DNA of 64,000 nt from Shinisaurus crocodilurus (lineage: Eukaryota > Chordata > Lepidosauria > Squamata > Shinisauridae), in assembly GCA_021292165.1 (NCBI GenBank), contig CM037877.1:82367691-82431690 (forward strand), in the 5' to 3' direction. Below the pieces are notes generated by a model. The model saw only the letters and a program-made list of their open reading frames with translations, was not told the origin of the DNA and made no database searches. Shown piece by piece: positions 56,556 through 64,000 of the stretch; the stretch's first letter is position 1; each line of letters begins with the position of its first letter. The position numbers were made by a program, and so were the translations under genes.

Positions 56556-57140
56556 TGCATTTCTGGTTCAGATCCACACTAGTCTATCATAGCGCTAAAA
56601 TCAAATAATGGGCCTTTAAAAAAAATATAATCTGGAATATAATCTACAATTATCCCCATGAAAATGGCACAACACTGTTTGTGGTTGTGTTTTACAAGTG
56701 CATTGATTTAGCCTGGAGGTATTTATTCCAGATTTGAATATAAGTTTTGATCAAATAAATGATCCCGCATCCTCAGAATATAGGTAAGCCATTGGCAATT
56801 CATTAATTAGGGACACATTGCTTTGATGCAGTTTGGCTTTAATTTCTAAAAATATATTATTTCTGCTTGTTTAGTTTTACATTATTTTCAGTGAAGTAGT
56901 ATTTCCGTCTGTCATGGTTAGTCACTACAGTTTGCAAATCCACAGCAAACTAATGACATAATAAAGGTGGTTGCCTTCCAAAGCAATCTGTTTAAATAAC
57001 GTTTTATAGGCATAATGTGATGTGTTATGAAGAGTGCCCCACATTTATAGCCTCACTATAGCGTTAAAGGTTCATCATGCTTTGTGGAGTGTGTCATTAA
57101 AAATACATCGCTGTAGCAATTGATTTTTCTTCATATAGTT
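56556..57140. other. Candidate conserved non-coding element (enhancer-like)
   Basis: Nearly 600 bp without repeats, AT-rich and complex. It contains ATTCATTAATTAGGGAC and TAATGACATAATAAAGG, AACTAATGAC and TTTATAGGC, which are homeodomain- and caudal-like words, and TTGATCAAATAAATGATCC. No open frame of note. This composition is typical of deeply conserved developmental enhancers, but conservation is not shown here. Confidence 0.4.
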
Positions 57141-57904
57141 TAAATGGCAATCTTGGAAATTTATGGTATCAGGCAGGGAAAGCATCTGGAGGAGGAAGAG
57201 ACTTTAAAGGCAGCAAAAGATAGTGGAATGGGACAGAAAGGAGGGTGGAATATTCCCACTCTTTCCAGCCTGAATTGCATTTTGCCTGTGGGCCAAAGAC
57301 TGCTCTGCCTGCCACAGATCCAGTCTGGCATTGGCCATACCATTGGACACCTCCGTCCTCAGTACTTTTTTGTCACCATTGCACCTAACTGAGACCTCGG
57401 TCCCTGATAGAGGCCTCCGAGCCTTAAACAGTAGCAAGCTGTGCTCAGGTAGAACAATCGTATGGTCCCGCCTGGGAGAGCGCCGCAGGGACCAGAGGAT
57501 ATGTTGGATTCCTCCCCTCGACTCGAGGACATCTGGCCATCCCCCCTCCACTCCCCTGCCCCTTGTAGCCACTGCAGAAAGCACCAGGGCAGCGGCTCTA
57601 CCAAGGTTGCAGCAGCAGCAGCCTCAGAGGATCTCAGGGAGGTCAATAGGGGGGCAAGATGGTGGGTGGGGAGGGGAGGGGCCAGGATCCACACGATCCT
57701 GTGGCCTCTCTTTTGCCGTGCACAGCAAGGTAGGTTAGCTTGATGGGCTCAGAGGCCTTTTTATTTTTAGATGGAACGGGAGGAGAAATTGCCTCCATCA
57801 TTCCTCCAGCCTTGCCTAGCTCTTGCTAGCAGGGCTTGGGATAGATGGAAAGCACCGATCTCTGAGCCCTCCATCTATTGGGAGTGCAATCATATGGGGG
57901 AAAA
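57141..57904. other. Unassigned DNA with overlapping open frames
   Basis: Frames of 82-135 codons run on both strands between 57,144 and 57,743. I recognise no domain. GAGACCTCGGTCCCTGATAG and GGCCTCCGAGCC suggest a GC-richer unit, perhaps an old retroelement. A processed pseudogene cannot be excluded by eye. Confidence 0.35.
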
Positions 57905-57965
57905 AACTATTAAAAAAACAGAGTCTCCTGGCACCTTAAAGACTAACACATTTATGCAGTGGTGT
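57905..57965 (-). mobile_element. Penelope-like 3' terminal fragment (probable)
   Basis: AACAGAGTCTCCTGGCACC, TTAAAGACTAACACATTTAT is the short terminal word set of the repeat at 23,113-23,195. Only the end remains. Confidence 0.5.
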
Positions 57966-58071
57966 GTTGGTAAATTTTGAAGTGCAGGCACTCACATAGC
58001 CATGCCCCCAAGAAGGATGGCAGCTGTGTTAATCCAGATTAGTAACTGGGACAAGAAGGTCTGAACATATA

Positions 58072-58615
58072 ACACCAGTTCTGGCCCACTTGCATTGGCT
58101 GCCTGTATGTTTCTGAGCCTGATTCAAGGTGCTGGTTTTAACCTATAAAGCCTTACACAGCTTGGGACCACAATACCGGCTGGAGTATCTCTCCCGACCT
58201 GAATCTACCTGGACACTACAATCAACATCTGAGGCCTTCCTCTGAGTGCCACCTCCAAGGGAGGCTTGGAAGGTAGCAACAAGGGAAAGGGCCTTCTCAG
58301 TTGTGGTCCCCTGATTACGGAATGATCTCCCCAATGAGGCCCATCTGGCACCCAAATTTTCATCTTCAGAGCCAGGTTAAGACCGTTCTCTTCTCCAGGC
58401 ATTTAATGACATATTGATGAAGCATTTACAGCATGTCAGCTGTTTTTATCAGGTCTAGTATAAAATTGTTTAGCTGTTTTAAATTTAAATTGTTTTAAAT
58501 TTTGCATGTTATATTTTTTTTTACTATGTTTTATTATCTTGTATTTTATGGTTTGTAATTTTTGTGAACGACCCAGATTGCTTTGGCTATTAGGCGGTAT
58601 AGAAGTGAAATTAAT
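58072..58615 (+). mobile_element. L2-like LINE, ORF2 C-terminus and 3' UTR
   Basis: The first bases read LAHLHWLPVC, then FKVLVLTYKALHSLGPQY, the well-known C-terminal words of L2-clade reverse transcriptases, with stop codons between them. AAGGGCCTTCTCAGTTGTGG, ACGGAATGATCTCCCCAATG and GCCAGGTTAAGACCGTTCTC continue the same region. The 3' part is T-rich and ends GGCTATTAGGCGGTATAGAA. It is a 5'-truncated, inactive copy. Confidence 0.8.
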
Positions 58616-58622
58616 AATTCCA

Positions 58623-58623
<1 letters not shown>

Positions 58624-58655
<32 letters not shown>
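58624..58655. repeat. (CTAT)n microsatellite
   Basis: Eight uninterrupted TATC units at the junction of the LINE tail and the next SINE. Confidence 0.95.
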
Positions 58656-58656
<1 letters not shown>

Positions 58657-58657
58657 A

Positions 58658-58816
58658 TAGATTCATAGATTATAGAGTTGGAAGGGGCCTGCAAGGCCAT
58701 CGAGTCCAACCCTCTGCTCAATGCAGGAAACTAGAGGAGGGGTCTCCCATCCAAGTAATAACCAGGCCTGACCCTGCTTAGCTTTCCACACTCAGACAAG
58801 CTGAGCCAGCGTGAGC
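58658..58816 (-). mobile_element. 5S rRNA-headed SINE with CR1 tail, reverse orientation
   Basis: On the minus strand the head carries GGAAAGCTAAGCAGGGTC (5S A box), GCCTGGTTATTACTTGGATG (intermediate element and start of C box) and GGGAGACC. After the head come CTCCTCTAGTTTCCTGC, GAGCAGAGGGTTGGACTC, CTTGCAGGCCCCTTCCAACT and CTATAATCTATGAATC, a CR1-type 3' end. The 5S part would supply an internal RNA polymerase III promoter, and the tail would recruit the CR1 machinery. It is in the opposite orientation to the copy at 59,497. Confidence 0.85.
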
Positions 58817-58819
58817 CAC

Positions 58820-59215
58820 TATATATCATAGAATCATAGAATAGTAGAGTTGGAAGGGGTTTTTCAACTCCATCAAGTGCAGGTCTTTTCTAAAGCCAAT
58901 AGAGTCCATGTCATCAGATGTTATCATCAGTGGCCAGGTATATATACACACAGAATTACATAAGAAAAGCGCTGTTGGATCTGACCAAAGGCCTATCTAG
59001 TCCAGCAATCTGTTCCCACGGTGGCCAACCAGAAGCTTATGCGAAGCCCTACCAGCAGGACATAAGCACGATAGCATTCTCCCAGTCATATTCCCAAACA
59101 ACCACTAGTATCCTCCATGAATTTGTCTTATCCCCCTTTAAAGGCATCGAAGTTGGTGGCCATCACTACAGCTTGTGTTTGTGAATTACATAGTTTAGCT
59201 GCACACTGTAGTCCT
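58820..59215 (-). mobile_element. CR1 LINE 3' end, reverse orientation
   Basis: 58,824-58,890 shows ATCATAGAATCATAGAATAG, the inverse of the CR1 octamer tail, and GAGTTGGAAGGGG. A further CR1 piece runs 58,950-59,215 with GTTGGATCTGACCAAAGGCC, ATCTAGTCCAGCAATCTG, GTGGCCAACCAGAAGC and CTTTAAAGGCATCGAAGTTGG. These may be two separate insertions. Confidence 0.75.
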
Positions 59216-59496
59216 GTTCAGGTATTTAAGAGAACACGTGAGGGCTTAAAGTGTGCACTAGGATGGGGCAATGCATGCTGGACCCACTCCCTACATCTAT
59301 GGGCATGCTGACCGTGCCCAATTAGTTCAGATCTTGCCATGCTGAATGGGCAAATTCCGGATAGGAATTCCACTCATGTTCAAACAAACACAAGTAGAAC
59401 TCCTGCTCAGACCTTGCCAGTTCAACATGGCATTCGTCTGAAATGAGGGGTGTGGGGCTGTCATGCCTCGAGAGGTCGGGGTCAGGAGCAGTGTGC
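59216..59496. other. Unassigned DNA between the two SINEs
   Basis: No element or gene is recognised in this short stretch. Confidence 0.4.
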
Positions 59497-59665
59497 AGGC
59501 CTGTGGCTCACGCTGGCTCAGCTTGTCTGAGCGTGGAAAGCTAAGCAGGGTCAAGCCTGGTTATTACTTGGATGGGAGATCCCTCCTCTAGTTTCTTTCC
59601 TGCATTGAGCAGGGGGTTGGACTCGATAGCCTTGTAGGCTCCTTCCAACTCTATGATCTATGAAA
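59497..59665 (+). mobile_element. 5S rRNA-headed SINE with CR1 tail
   Basis: CCTGTGGCTCACGCTGGCTC starts the head, followed by GTGGAAAGCTAAGCAGGGTC, AAGCCTGGTTATTACTTGG and ATGGGAGATCCC, which follow the A box, intermediate element and C box of 5S rRNA in correct order and spacing. The 3' half, GTTGGACTCGATAGCC and CTCCTTCCAACTCTATGATC, is a CR1-type end. It is not a functional 5S gene: the 5' part has diverged and the 3' third of 5S is absent. Confidence 0.88.
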
Positions 59666-59805
59666 TCTATCTATGAAAATCTATGCACAGTCCCATCCCA
59701 GTACACACTTTATGCCTTTGCACATTCTCTTGAATGCCTAAACAGGCTTATGTGAAGAAATGTAGAGGAAAAATGGTCAGCAGTGCAGTCAAATGGAAAT
59801 GAAAT

Positions 59806-59836
59806 ACAATACACACACACACACACACACACACAC
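59806..59836. repeat. (AC)n microsatellite
   Basis: About fifteen AC units. It is a simple repeat. Confidence 0.95.
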
Positions 59837-59908
59837 TGGTGTTCAGCAACTGTGTGACGTGTACATACATAAGTATTAATTGGCTCGGGATTCCCCCTTC
59901 ATCTATAG

Positions 59909-60268
59909 CAGGGATGTAGAAACTCTTTCAGGGGAAAAAAATCCATTTTGGAGAAGCACTCAGGTGCCACATTCCAGTGGTGGGCTGGGCTGAAGGCAAG
60001 AGAGGCAGGGCAAAAACAAAATGTACCAGCCTATCTTAGATTAAAGCTCTTACTCCAGTCACTAAGCCTTAGGAGAGGCAATTCAACCTTCTAGAAAATC
60101 AGAATTCTTGTTCACGTGTGGAGATCCTCCACAGATCCAGGAGGAGGCTCTTCTCTTCAGACAGTCGCCCTCCACCAGCAGAGGGTGGTGGACACAATGA
60201 CGGAGGGGGTGGGGCTACCACTCTGGCCCTCCTCAGGTGTTTGATCTAACTTGGTTGAGAACACCTGA
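59909..60268. mobile_element. hAT-derived repeat (probable)
   Basis: CAGGGATGTAGAAACTC at the left and TTGGTTGAGAACACCTG at the right look like hAT termini, though the 8-bp flanks do not match. ACATTCCAGTGGTGGGCTGG, GCTGAAGGCAAGAGAGGC and AAAGCTCTTACTCCAGTCAC match the repeats at 47,235 and 54,640. The element is non-coding. Confidence 0.55.
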
Positions 60269-60289
60269 ACAGGACCTTTGATGTTGCTG

Positions 60290-60760
60290 TTGTGTTTGTC
60301 TATCCTCTTTAAATGTGTTTGCTATACATAACGGGAACTGATGAAACAATTTCCCTTCTGCTGTGTTTCTATTAAGTATTTGCATTATGTTTGCATGTCT
60401 ATTGTATCTAAAGTTGCTCATGCTTAGTAAAAGAGCTACCCTTATTTTGATATTTTTTTTAAAAAAATGTCTCACCAAAAGGGGAATCCTCATTACTAAT
60501 GAAGAGTGCAATTATTGAATTTATTGGTCTCCAATCTTGTGTGTAACTTGGCCAGCAAGCATTATATTCATTTTACACAAAATAAAAGCGCTTGCAAGGT
60601 CTTAGAATGAGAGTTGTTGGATTCTCATAATAGCTTTCAGGACTCGAGGGAATGTTCCTAACAAGCCTGTACCTCTACAGTATTAATTAAGCATTGTTCT
60701 GCTTTTAACTACAGCATATTTACTGATAAAAAAATGAGGAGGTGGAGAAAGACCAAATAA
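60290..60760. other. Candidate conserved non-coding element
   Basis: Repeat-poor and complex, with TTTGCATTATGTTTGCATGTC (tandem octamer-like words), CAGTATTAATTAAGC and AGAGTGCAATTATTG. No open frame of note. The call rests on composition only. Confidence 0.3.
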
Positions 60761-60989
60761 AACATTCTAAAACCCATATCTAGACCACATGCAGATATCA
60801 AGAACATTCTCAGACCAAAGATGTTACTGAGTTCTGAAAAACCACACTGGACAAAAATAATGGGGCGACTTAAATGGAAAAAATGACCATGTGGGGGCTG
60901 CTGAAAAGTGCTTCGTTATGTTGCTGCTGCTGCAAGCCACCCCTATCAACTGTGGTGGCAGTGGCAAAAAAGAAAAAGAAAAATATATA

Positions 60990-61108
60990 TTGTTTTCCTT
61001 TCCTTTCCTTTATTACATTTCTATACTGCCCAATAGCCAAAGTTCTCTGGGCAGTTTACAAAGATTTAAACCTTAAAAATACATTATAAAAACCATATAC
61101 ATACAAAC
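60990..61108 (-). mobile_element. L2-like LINE 3' end, left part (interrupted)
   Basis: On the minus strand TTGTAAACTGCCCAGAGAAC and GCTATTGGGCAGTATAGAAA followed by TAATAAA match the tail at 16,785-16,850. The element continues at 63,355-63,735. The gap is filled by the hAT transposon at 61,117-63,346. Confidence 0.75.
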
Positions 61109-61350
61109 ATATAAACCAGGGGTCCTCAAACTTTTTAAACAGAGGGCCAGTTCATTGTCCCTCAGACTGTTGGGGGGCCGGACTATAGTTTGAAAAAAAT
61201 ATGAACGAATGGATCAAGGAAAAGAAAGGACCCGGGTCCTTTTTTTTTACTTGATTAAATGGAAAGTTATTATTAATTAATAATACATTAATTATAAATT
61301 AATTTGCTGTCTAAAATTGAAATAAATTAAAATATTATATACAATATACA

Positions 61351-61546
61351 ATTTTAAATATTGTATTTTCCTGTTTTTTTTTGCACTACAAATAAGATAT
61401 GTACAGTGTGCAAATCAAGCCTTTCTATACCTTTTTAAAATTTAATGATTAAATTTTATAAAGGTATAGAAAGGCTTGATTTGCACACTGCACATATCTT
61501 ATTTGTAGTGCAAAAAAACAGGAAAAAACAATACAATATTTAAAAT
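61351..61546. repeat. AT-rich long inverted repeat inside the hAT element
   Basis: Arms of about 93-97 bp mirror around a centre at about 61,447. GCAAATCAAGCCTTTCTATA is answered by TATAGAAAGGCTTGATTTGC, and GCACTACAAATAAGATATG by CATATCTTATTTGTAGTGC. The arms differ by small indels in the T/A runs. The loop is about 6-10 bp. Confidence 0.9.
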
Positions 61547-61651
61547 GAAGAACAATTTTAATCAACATAAGCTTATTAGTATTTCAATGGGAAGTATGGG
61601 CCTGCTTTTGGCTAATAAGATGGCCAATGTCCGGTTCCATAGTTGTCACTG

Positions 61652-61789
61652 CTAGTCGTATAACAAGTGATGCAAGTGTGCATCAGTTAGTCTGGATCTG
61701 GTTGGAGATTTCAGATGTTTCATTCGGGAAAAAGTCTGTTCACAGACATAGGTGCTGCCAAAGATGGTTGCCATTGATGAGCAGCATTT
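61652..61789 (-). pseudogene. hAT transposase C-terminal relic
   Basis: On the minus strand 45 codons read KCCSSMATIFGSTYVCEQTF and continue SRMKHLKSPTRSRLTDAHLH up to a stop. This is the hAT dimerisation region (hATC), whose family words are F-GS-Y-CE--FS-MK and R-RLTD-HL. After a frameshift, MEPDIGHLISQKQ can still be read. The domain normally mediates transposase dimerisation near the C-terminus. The rest of the protein is absent, so this is a fossil. It resembles the group from which several vertebrate genes were domesticated, but nothing suggests that here. Confidence 0.85.
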
Positions 61790-62021
61790 AGTAGTAATGA
61801 GCAGTATTTACCAGCCACAGAGCTGGTGGTCCACATCCTGCAACTTTGTTCCACATAAATGTGCATAATGGCCTCATCTTATGCATGTCTACTTGGAAGT
61901 AAGTTTCACTGAATTCAAGGAGACTTTCTCCCCAGGTAAGTTTACAAAGGATCACAGTCTTAAAAGTACAAACCAATTCCCTGGGGTAGGTCACGAAAAC
62001 CTGGTACCCAAAGAATATAGT

Positions 62022-62260
62022 GAGAGCCAGTGTGGCATAGTGGTTAGTTAGAATATTTGACTGGGACTCGGGAGATCCGGGTTCTAGTCCCTACTCAGCC
62101 ATTACGCTCACTGACTGACTTCGGGCCAGTCACTGACTCTCAGTTTAACCTACCTCACAGGGTTATTGTGAGGATAAAATGGAGAGGAGGAAGATTATGT
62201 AAGCCACCTAGTGTTCCTTGCTGGAAAAAAGGCAGGATATAAATATGACAACAAATTAAT
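62022..62260 (+). mobile_element. Sauria SINE, full length, nested in the hAT element
   Basis: TGAGAGCCAGTGTGGCATAG and TGGTTAGTTAGAATATTTGAC form the tRNA-like head, and GGGTTCTAGTCCCTACTC contains the B box. The body words GGGCCAGTCACTGACTCTCA, ACCTACCTCACAGGGTTATT and GAGGATAAAATGGAGAGGAG follow, with the end GGCAGGATATAAATATGAC. Its insertion is younger than the hAT element. Confidence 0.92.
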
Positions 62261-62337
62261 AAATGGTGTGTACAACTGAAATGATTGTCATTTCAGTCAC
62301 CTCAATGGCACAGATTGTTTTCTAGATGTTTTGTAGC

Positions 62338-62515
62338 CTGATCCTAAGGATTTTTACTCAGAAGTAAGCCTTACTGATTTAAATGGGAATTATTGTAAGT
62401 GGCTTGTGTTTCAGCCAGGCCCAGCAATCCTAAACATGTTTGCTTGGAAGTATAGCCCAATTAAGTTCAATGAGGCTTGCTGCAAGTAAGTTTGCATAGG
62501 ATTATAGCCCTGTAG
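62338..62515. repeat. Two copies of the abundant dyad repeat in tandem
   Basis: 62,338-62,400 has TCAGAAGTAAGCCTTACTG, AAATGGGAATTATTG. 62,421-62,515 has AGCAATCCTAAACATGTTTG, CTTGGAAGTATAGCCC and GCAAGTAAGTTTGCATAGG. A third relic lies at 62,525-62,570 and another copy at 61,866-61,960. Confidence 0.65.
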
Positions 62516-62761
62516 CCAGACTTTTATGCAGGTGTACTCAGAAGTATGTTTACTCAGAAGCTCAATGGGGGCAATGCATACGAATGGAACCATAACCTCA
62601 TGGCCTTCTACAGGTTTCATATATTTTTGCATTTATTGAAAGCAATTTTAATAATAAGACATCACTCTGGATTACAAACAAATCTTTTACAAACAAATGA
62701 AAAGAACACTGTATTTTTTGTACATACTGTGTCTCTGGGGGAAGGGGAGGAGGGGCAGCTG

Positions 62762-63040
62762 AGCATGCGGGCAGCAGCGCTGCAGCCAGCGTCTCTCCGA
62801 TGGCGGAGGCGCGGCTGATCCGGCGGCAGCGGGGCGCTTGCCGCCTGGAGCCAGGCATCAGCGCCGCAGCCAGTGTCCCTCCGATGGAGGCGTGGCAGGG
62901 CTGGCGGCTGCGGAGCGCTTGCCGCCCGGAGAGTGCCGCAGCAATCTTCTCTAGTAAAGAGGCATGGCAGGGCTGGCGGCGGCGGGACGCTTGCCACCCG
63001 GAGCCCAGGCAGCAGCACCGCAGCAAGCATCTCCTCCAAT
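62762..63040. repeat. GC-rich minisatellite, about three and a half ~85-bp units
   Basis: The unit words GCGCTTGCCGCC(C/T)GGAG, CATCAGCGCCGCAGCCAG and TCCGATGGAGGCGTGGCAGG recur at about 85-90 bp spacing, each copy diverged. CpG is dense. The long open frames on both strands (to 154 codons) come from this unit and are not genes. Confidence 0.8.
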
Positions 63041-63354
63041 GGAGGATCCTCTCCTCCTCCAAAGACGAAAACTTTGTTAAAAAACTTTACTCACTTTATT
63101 AAAACTTTGCTCTCTAGTCTAGACTGGCTTCTGCTGCCGCCACCACCACAACTTTGGGCCGTCCTCCTAGCGGCGCTCACGTGGGCTCATGGTGATGTCA
63201 TGCCCCCTCCCCATTCTCCTCCCTCTTCCCCAGCGGGAGCGTCAGGCAGCGAAGCAGCAGCAACTTTTTCCTCATTGGCTGCCGGGCCGGATGAAAGGGC
63301 ACGTTGGGCCGCACCCGTCCCACGGGCCGTAGTTTGAAGACCCCTGATATAAAC

Positions 63355-63735
63355 AGACAACACAGAGAGAGACACATATATCTCTAAAAACAATTTTAAA
63401 CAATCAACAACCAGAAAAATACAAGACCTCATTAAAACCTCATCATATGCTGCCAAAAGCCTGAGGGAAGTGGAAGGTCTTAAGCTGACACCAAAAAGAT
63501 AACCATGTTGGTGCCAGGCAGACCTCGCACCACATGGTTATCCAAAATTGGGGGCCACCACTGAGAAGGCCCTCTCCCTCATTGCCACTTTCCGAGCCTC
63601 CGTCAGAGCAGGCACCTCGGAGCAGGGCCTTAGATGACTATCCTAGTGTACAGGTAGGTTCATGCCGAGAGAGGCACTCAGTCAGGTATTGTGGTCCTGA
63701 GCCATGTAAGGCTTTATAGGTCAAAACCAGCACCT
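63355..63735 (-). mobile_element. L2-like LINE C-terminal and 3' region, right part
   Basis: On the minus strand, CAAGGTGCTGGTTTTGACC, TATAAAGCCTTACATGGC and TCAGGACCACAATACC read like the FKVLVLTYKALHGSGPQY region, and GAGGGAGAGGGCCTTCTC is the RAFS-type word. Together with 60,990-61,108 it forms one older element split by the hAT insertion. Confidence 0.75.
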
Positions 63736-64000
63736 TGAATTGTTGAAAATCTTCTTACCTCTTTGTCAGCCCATCAGTATGCAGCACCTATGTACTAATA
63801 CTGTATATGCCATGCCTGGTAATAGTTGTGCGCTGGCGTGCAGAAACTGTGCATATATGGGTGGCACAGATGTTTCAAACATTGCATCTGCCATGTGGAA
63901 CATTGATTCAGGTAAGCTCTTCATAAAAACAACGTCCATAATAACAATGTTTAAATTGTTCCACAGTCCACAGTCAATTGGACTAGTTGCCATTCATAGC
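63736..64000. other. Unassigned DNA at the right edge
   Basis: No gene or named repeat is recognised up to the window end. Confidence 0.4.

Larger units (their letters stand above)
61117..63346. mobile_element. hAT transposon, 2.23 kb, defective, with nested insertions
   Basis: The termini CAGGGGTCCTCAAACTTTTT and GTAGTTTGAAGACCCCTG are inverse. They are flanked by a perfect 8-bp duplication, atataaac (61,109-61,116 and 63,347-63,354). Sub-terminal words also mirror: GGGGGCCGGACTATAGTTTG against CGGGCCGTAGTTTG. Inside, in order, are an AT-rich hairpin (61,351-61,546), a transposase C-terminal relic on the minus strand (61,652-61,789), dyad repeats (61,866-61,960 and 62,338-62,515), a Sauria SINE (62,022-62,260) and a GC-rich minisatellite (62,762-63,040). 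The catalytic core is missing, so this is an internally deleted derivative. Confidence 0.92.

Noticed and set aside
57204..57738. Frames of 111-135 codons on both strands, possible processed pseudogene
   Set aside because: No family words could be recognised in any frame, so it is listed only as unassigned DNA.
59497..59585. 5S rRNA gene
   Set aside because: The internal promoter words are 5S-like, but the 5' part is diverged and the 3' third is replaced by a CR1 tail, so it is a SINE head.
62022..62100. tRNA gene
   Set aside because: A- and B-box words are present, but the cloverleaf is not intact and the body of a Sauria SINE follows directly.
62598..63337. Two 154-codon frames on opposite strands
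   Set aside because: Both are readings of the GC-rich minisatellite in the hAT element.

Overview
The window looks like non-coding nuclear DNA from a squamate reptile, most likely a lizard. The strongest pointer is the tRNA-headed Sauria SINE, present in one nearly complete and two further copies. It occurs with CR1, L2-like and L1-clade LINE 3' ends, a SPIN-like hAT element, 5S-rRNA-headed SINEs and many small palindromic elements of the kind common in lizards. There is no bacterial-style gene layout. The longest open frames are opened by microsatellites, GC-rich tandem repeats or decayed retrotransposons. I found no complete protein-coding gene and cannot name the species.

Layout. Positions 1-21,000 are AT-rich and intergenic, with scattered MITEs, a SPIN-like element (8855-9775), a decayed L1-clade LINE (about 14,762-16,160) and a long repeat-poor stretch (about 17,100-21,200). 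From about 21,500 to 31,300 base composition changes: CpG becomes frequent and large repeats become rare. The most promoter-like part is 29,850-30,910. It holds a candidate first exon on the minus strand, with a consensus splice donor at 29,855, and a plus-strand CCAAT / GC-box / TATA arrangement ending at 30,884. The two face away from each other, as in a divergent developmental-type promoter. I could not identify the gene.

From 31,300 to the right edge the sequence is again intergenic. It holds a 194-bp near-perfect palindrome without a spacer (36,257-36,450), nested transposons, CR1 and L2 3' ends, two oppositely oriented 5S-headed SINEs (about 58.7 and 59.6 kb) and a 2.23-kb hAT element (61,117-63,346). 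That hAT has a perfect 8-bp target duplication, carries a transposase C-terminal relic, a nested Sauria SINE, an internal hairpin and a GC-rich minisatellite, and itself interrupts an older LINE. Repeat-poor AT-rich blocks rich in homeodomain- and POU-like words (about 37.0-38.2, 43.5-43.9, 48.0-48.5, 56.56-57.14 and 60.3-60.75 kb) are candidate conserved non-coding elements. This is an inference from composition only.

The overall picture is the promoter end of a regulated gene set in a gene-poor, repeat-layered neighbourhood. Element boundaries given with target-site duplications are read directly from the sequence. Family names rest on recognisable diagnostic words. Regulatory calls are the least certain.
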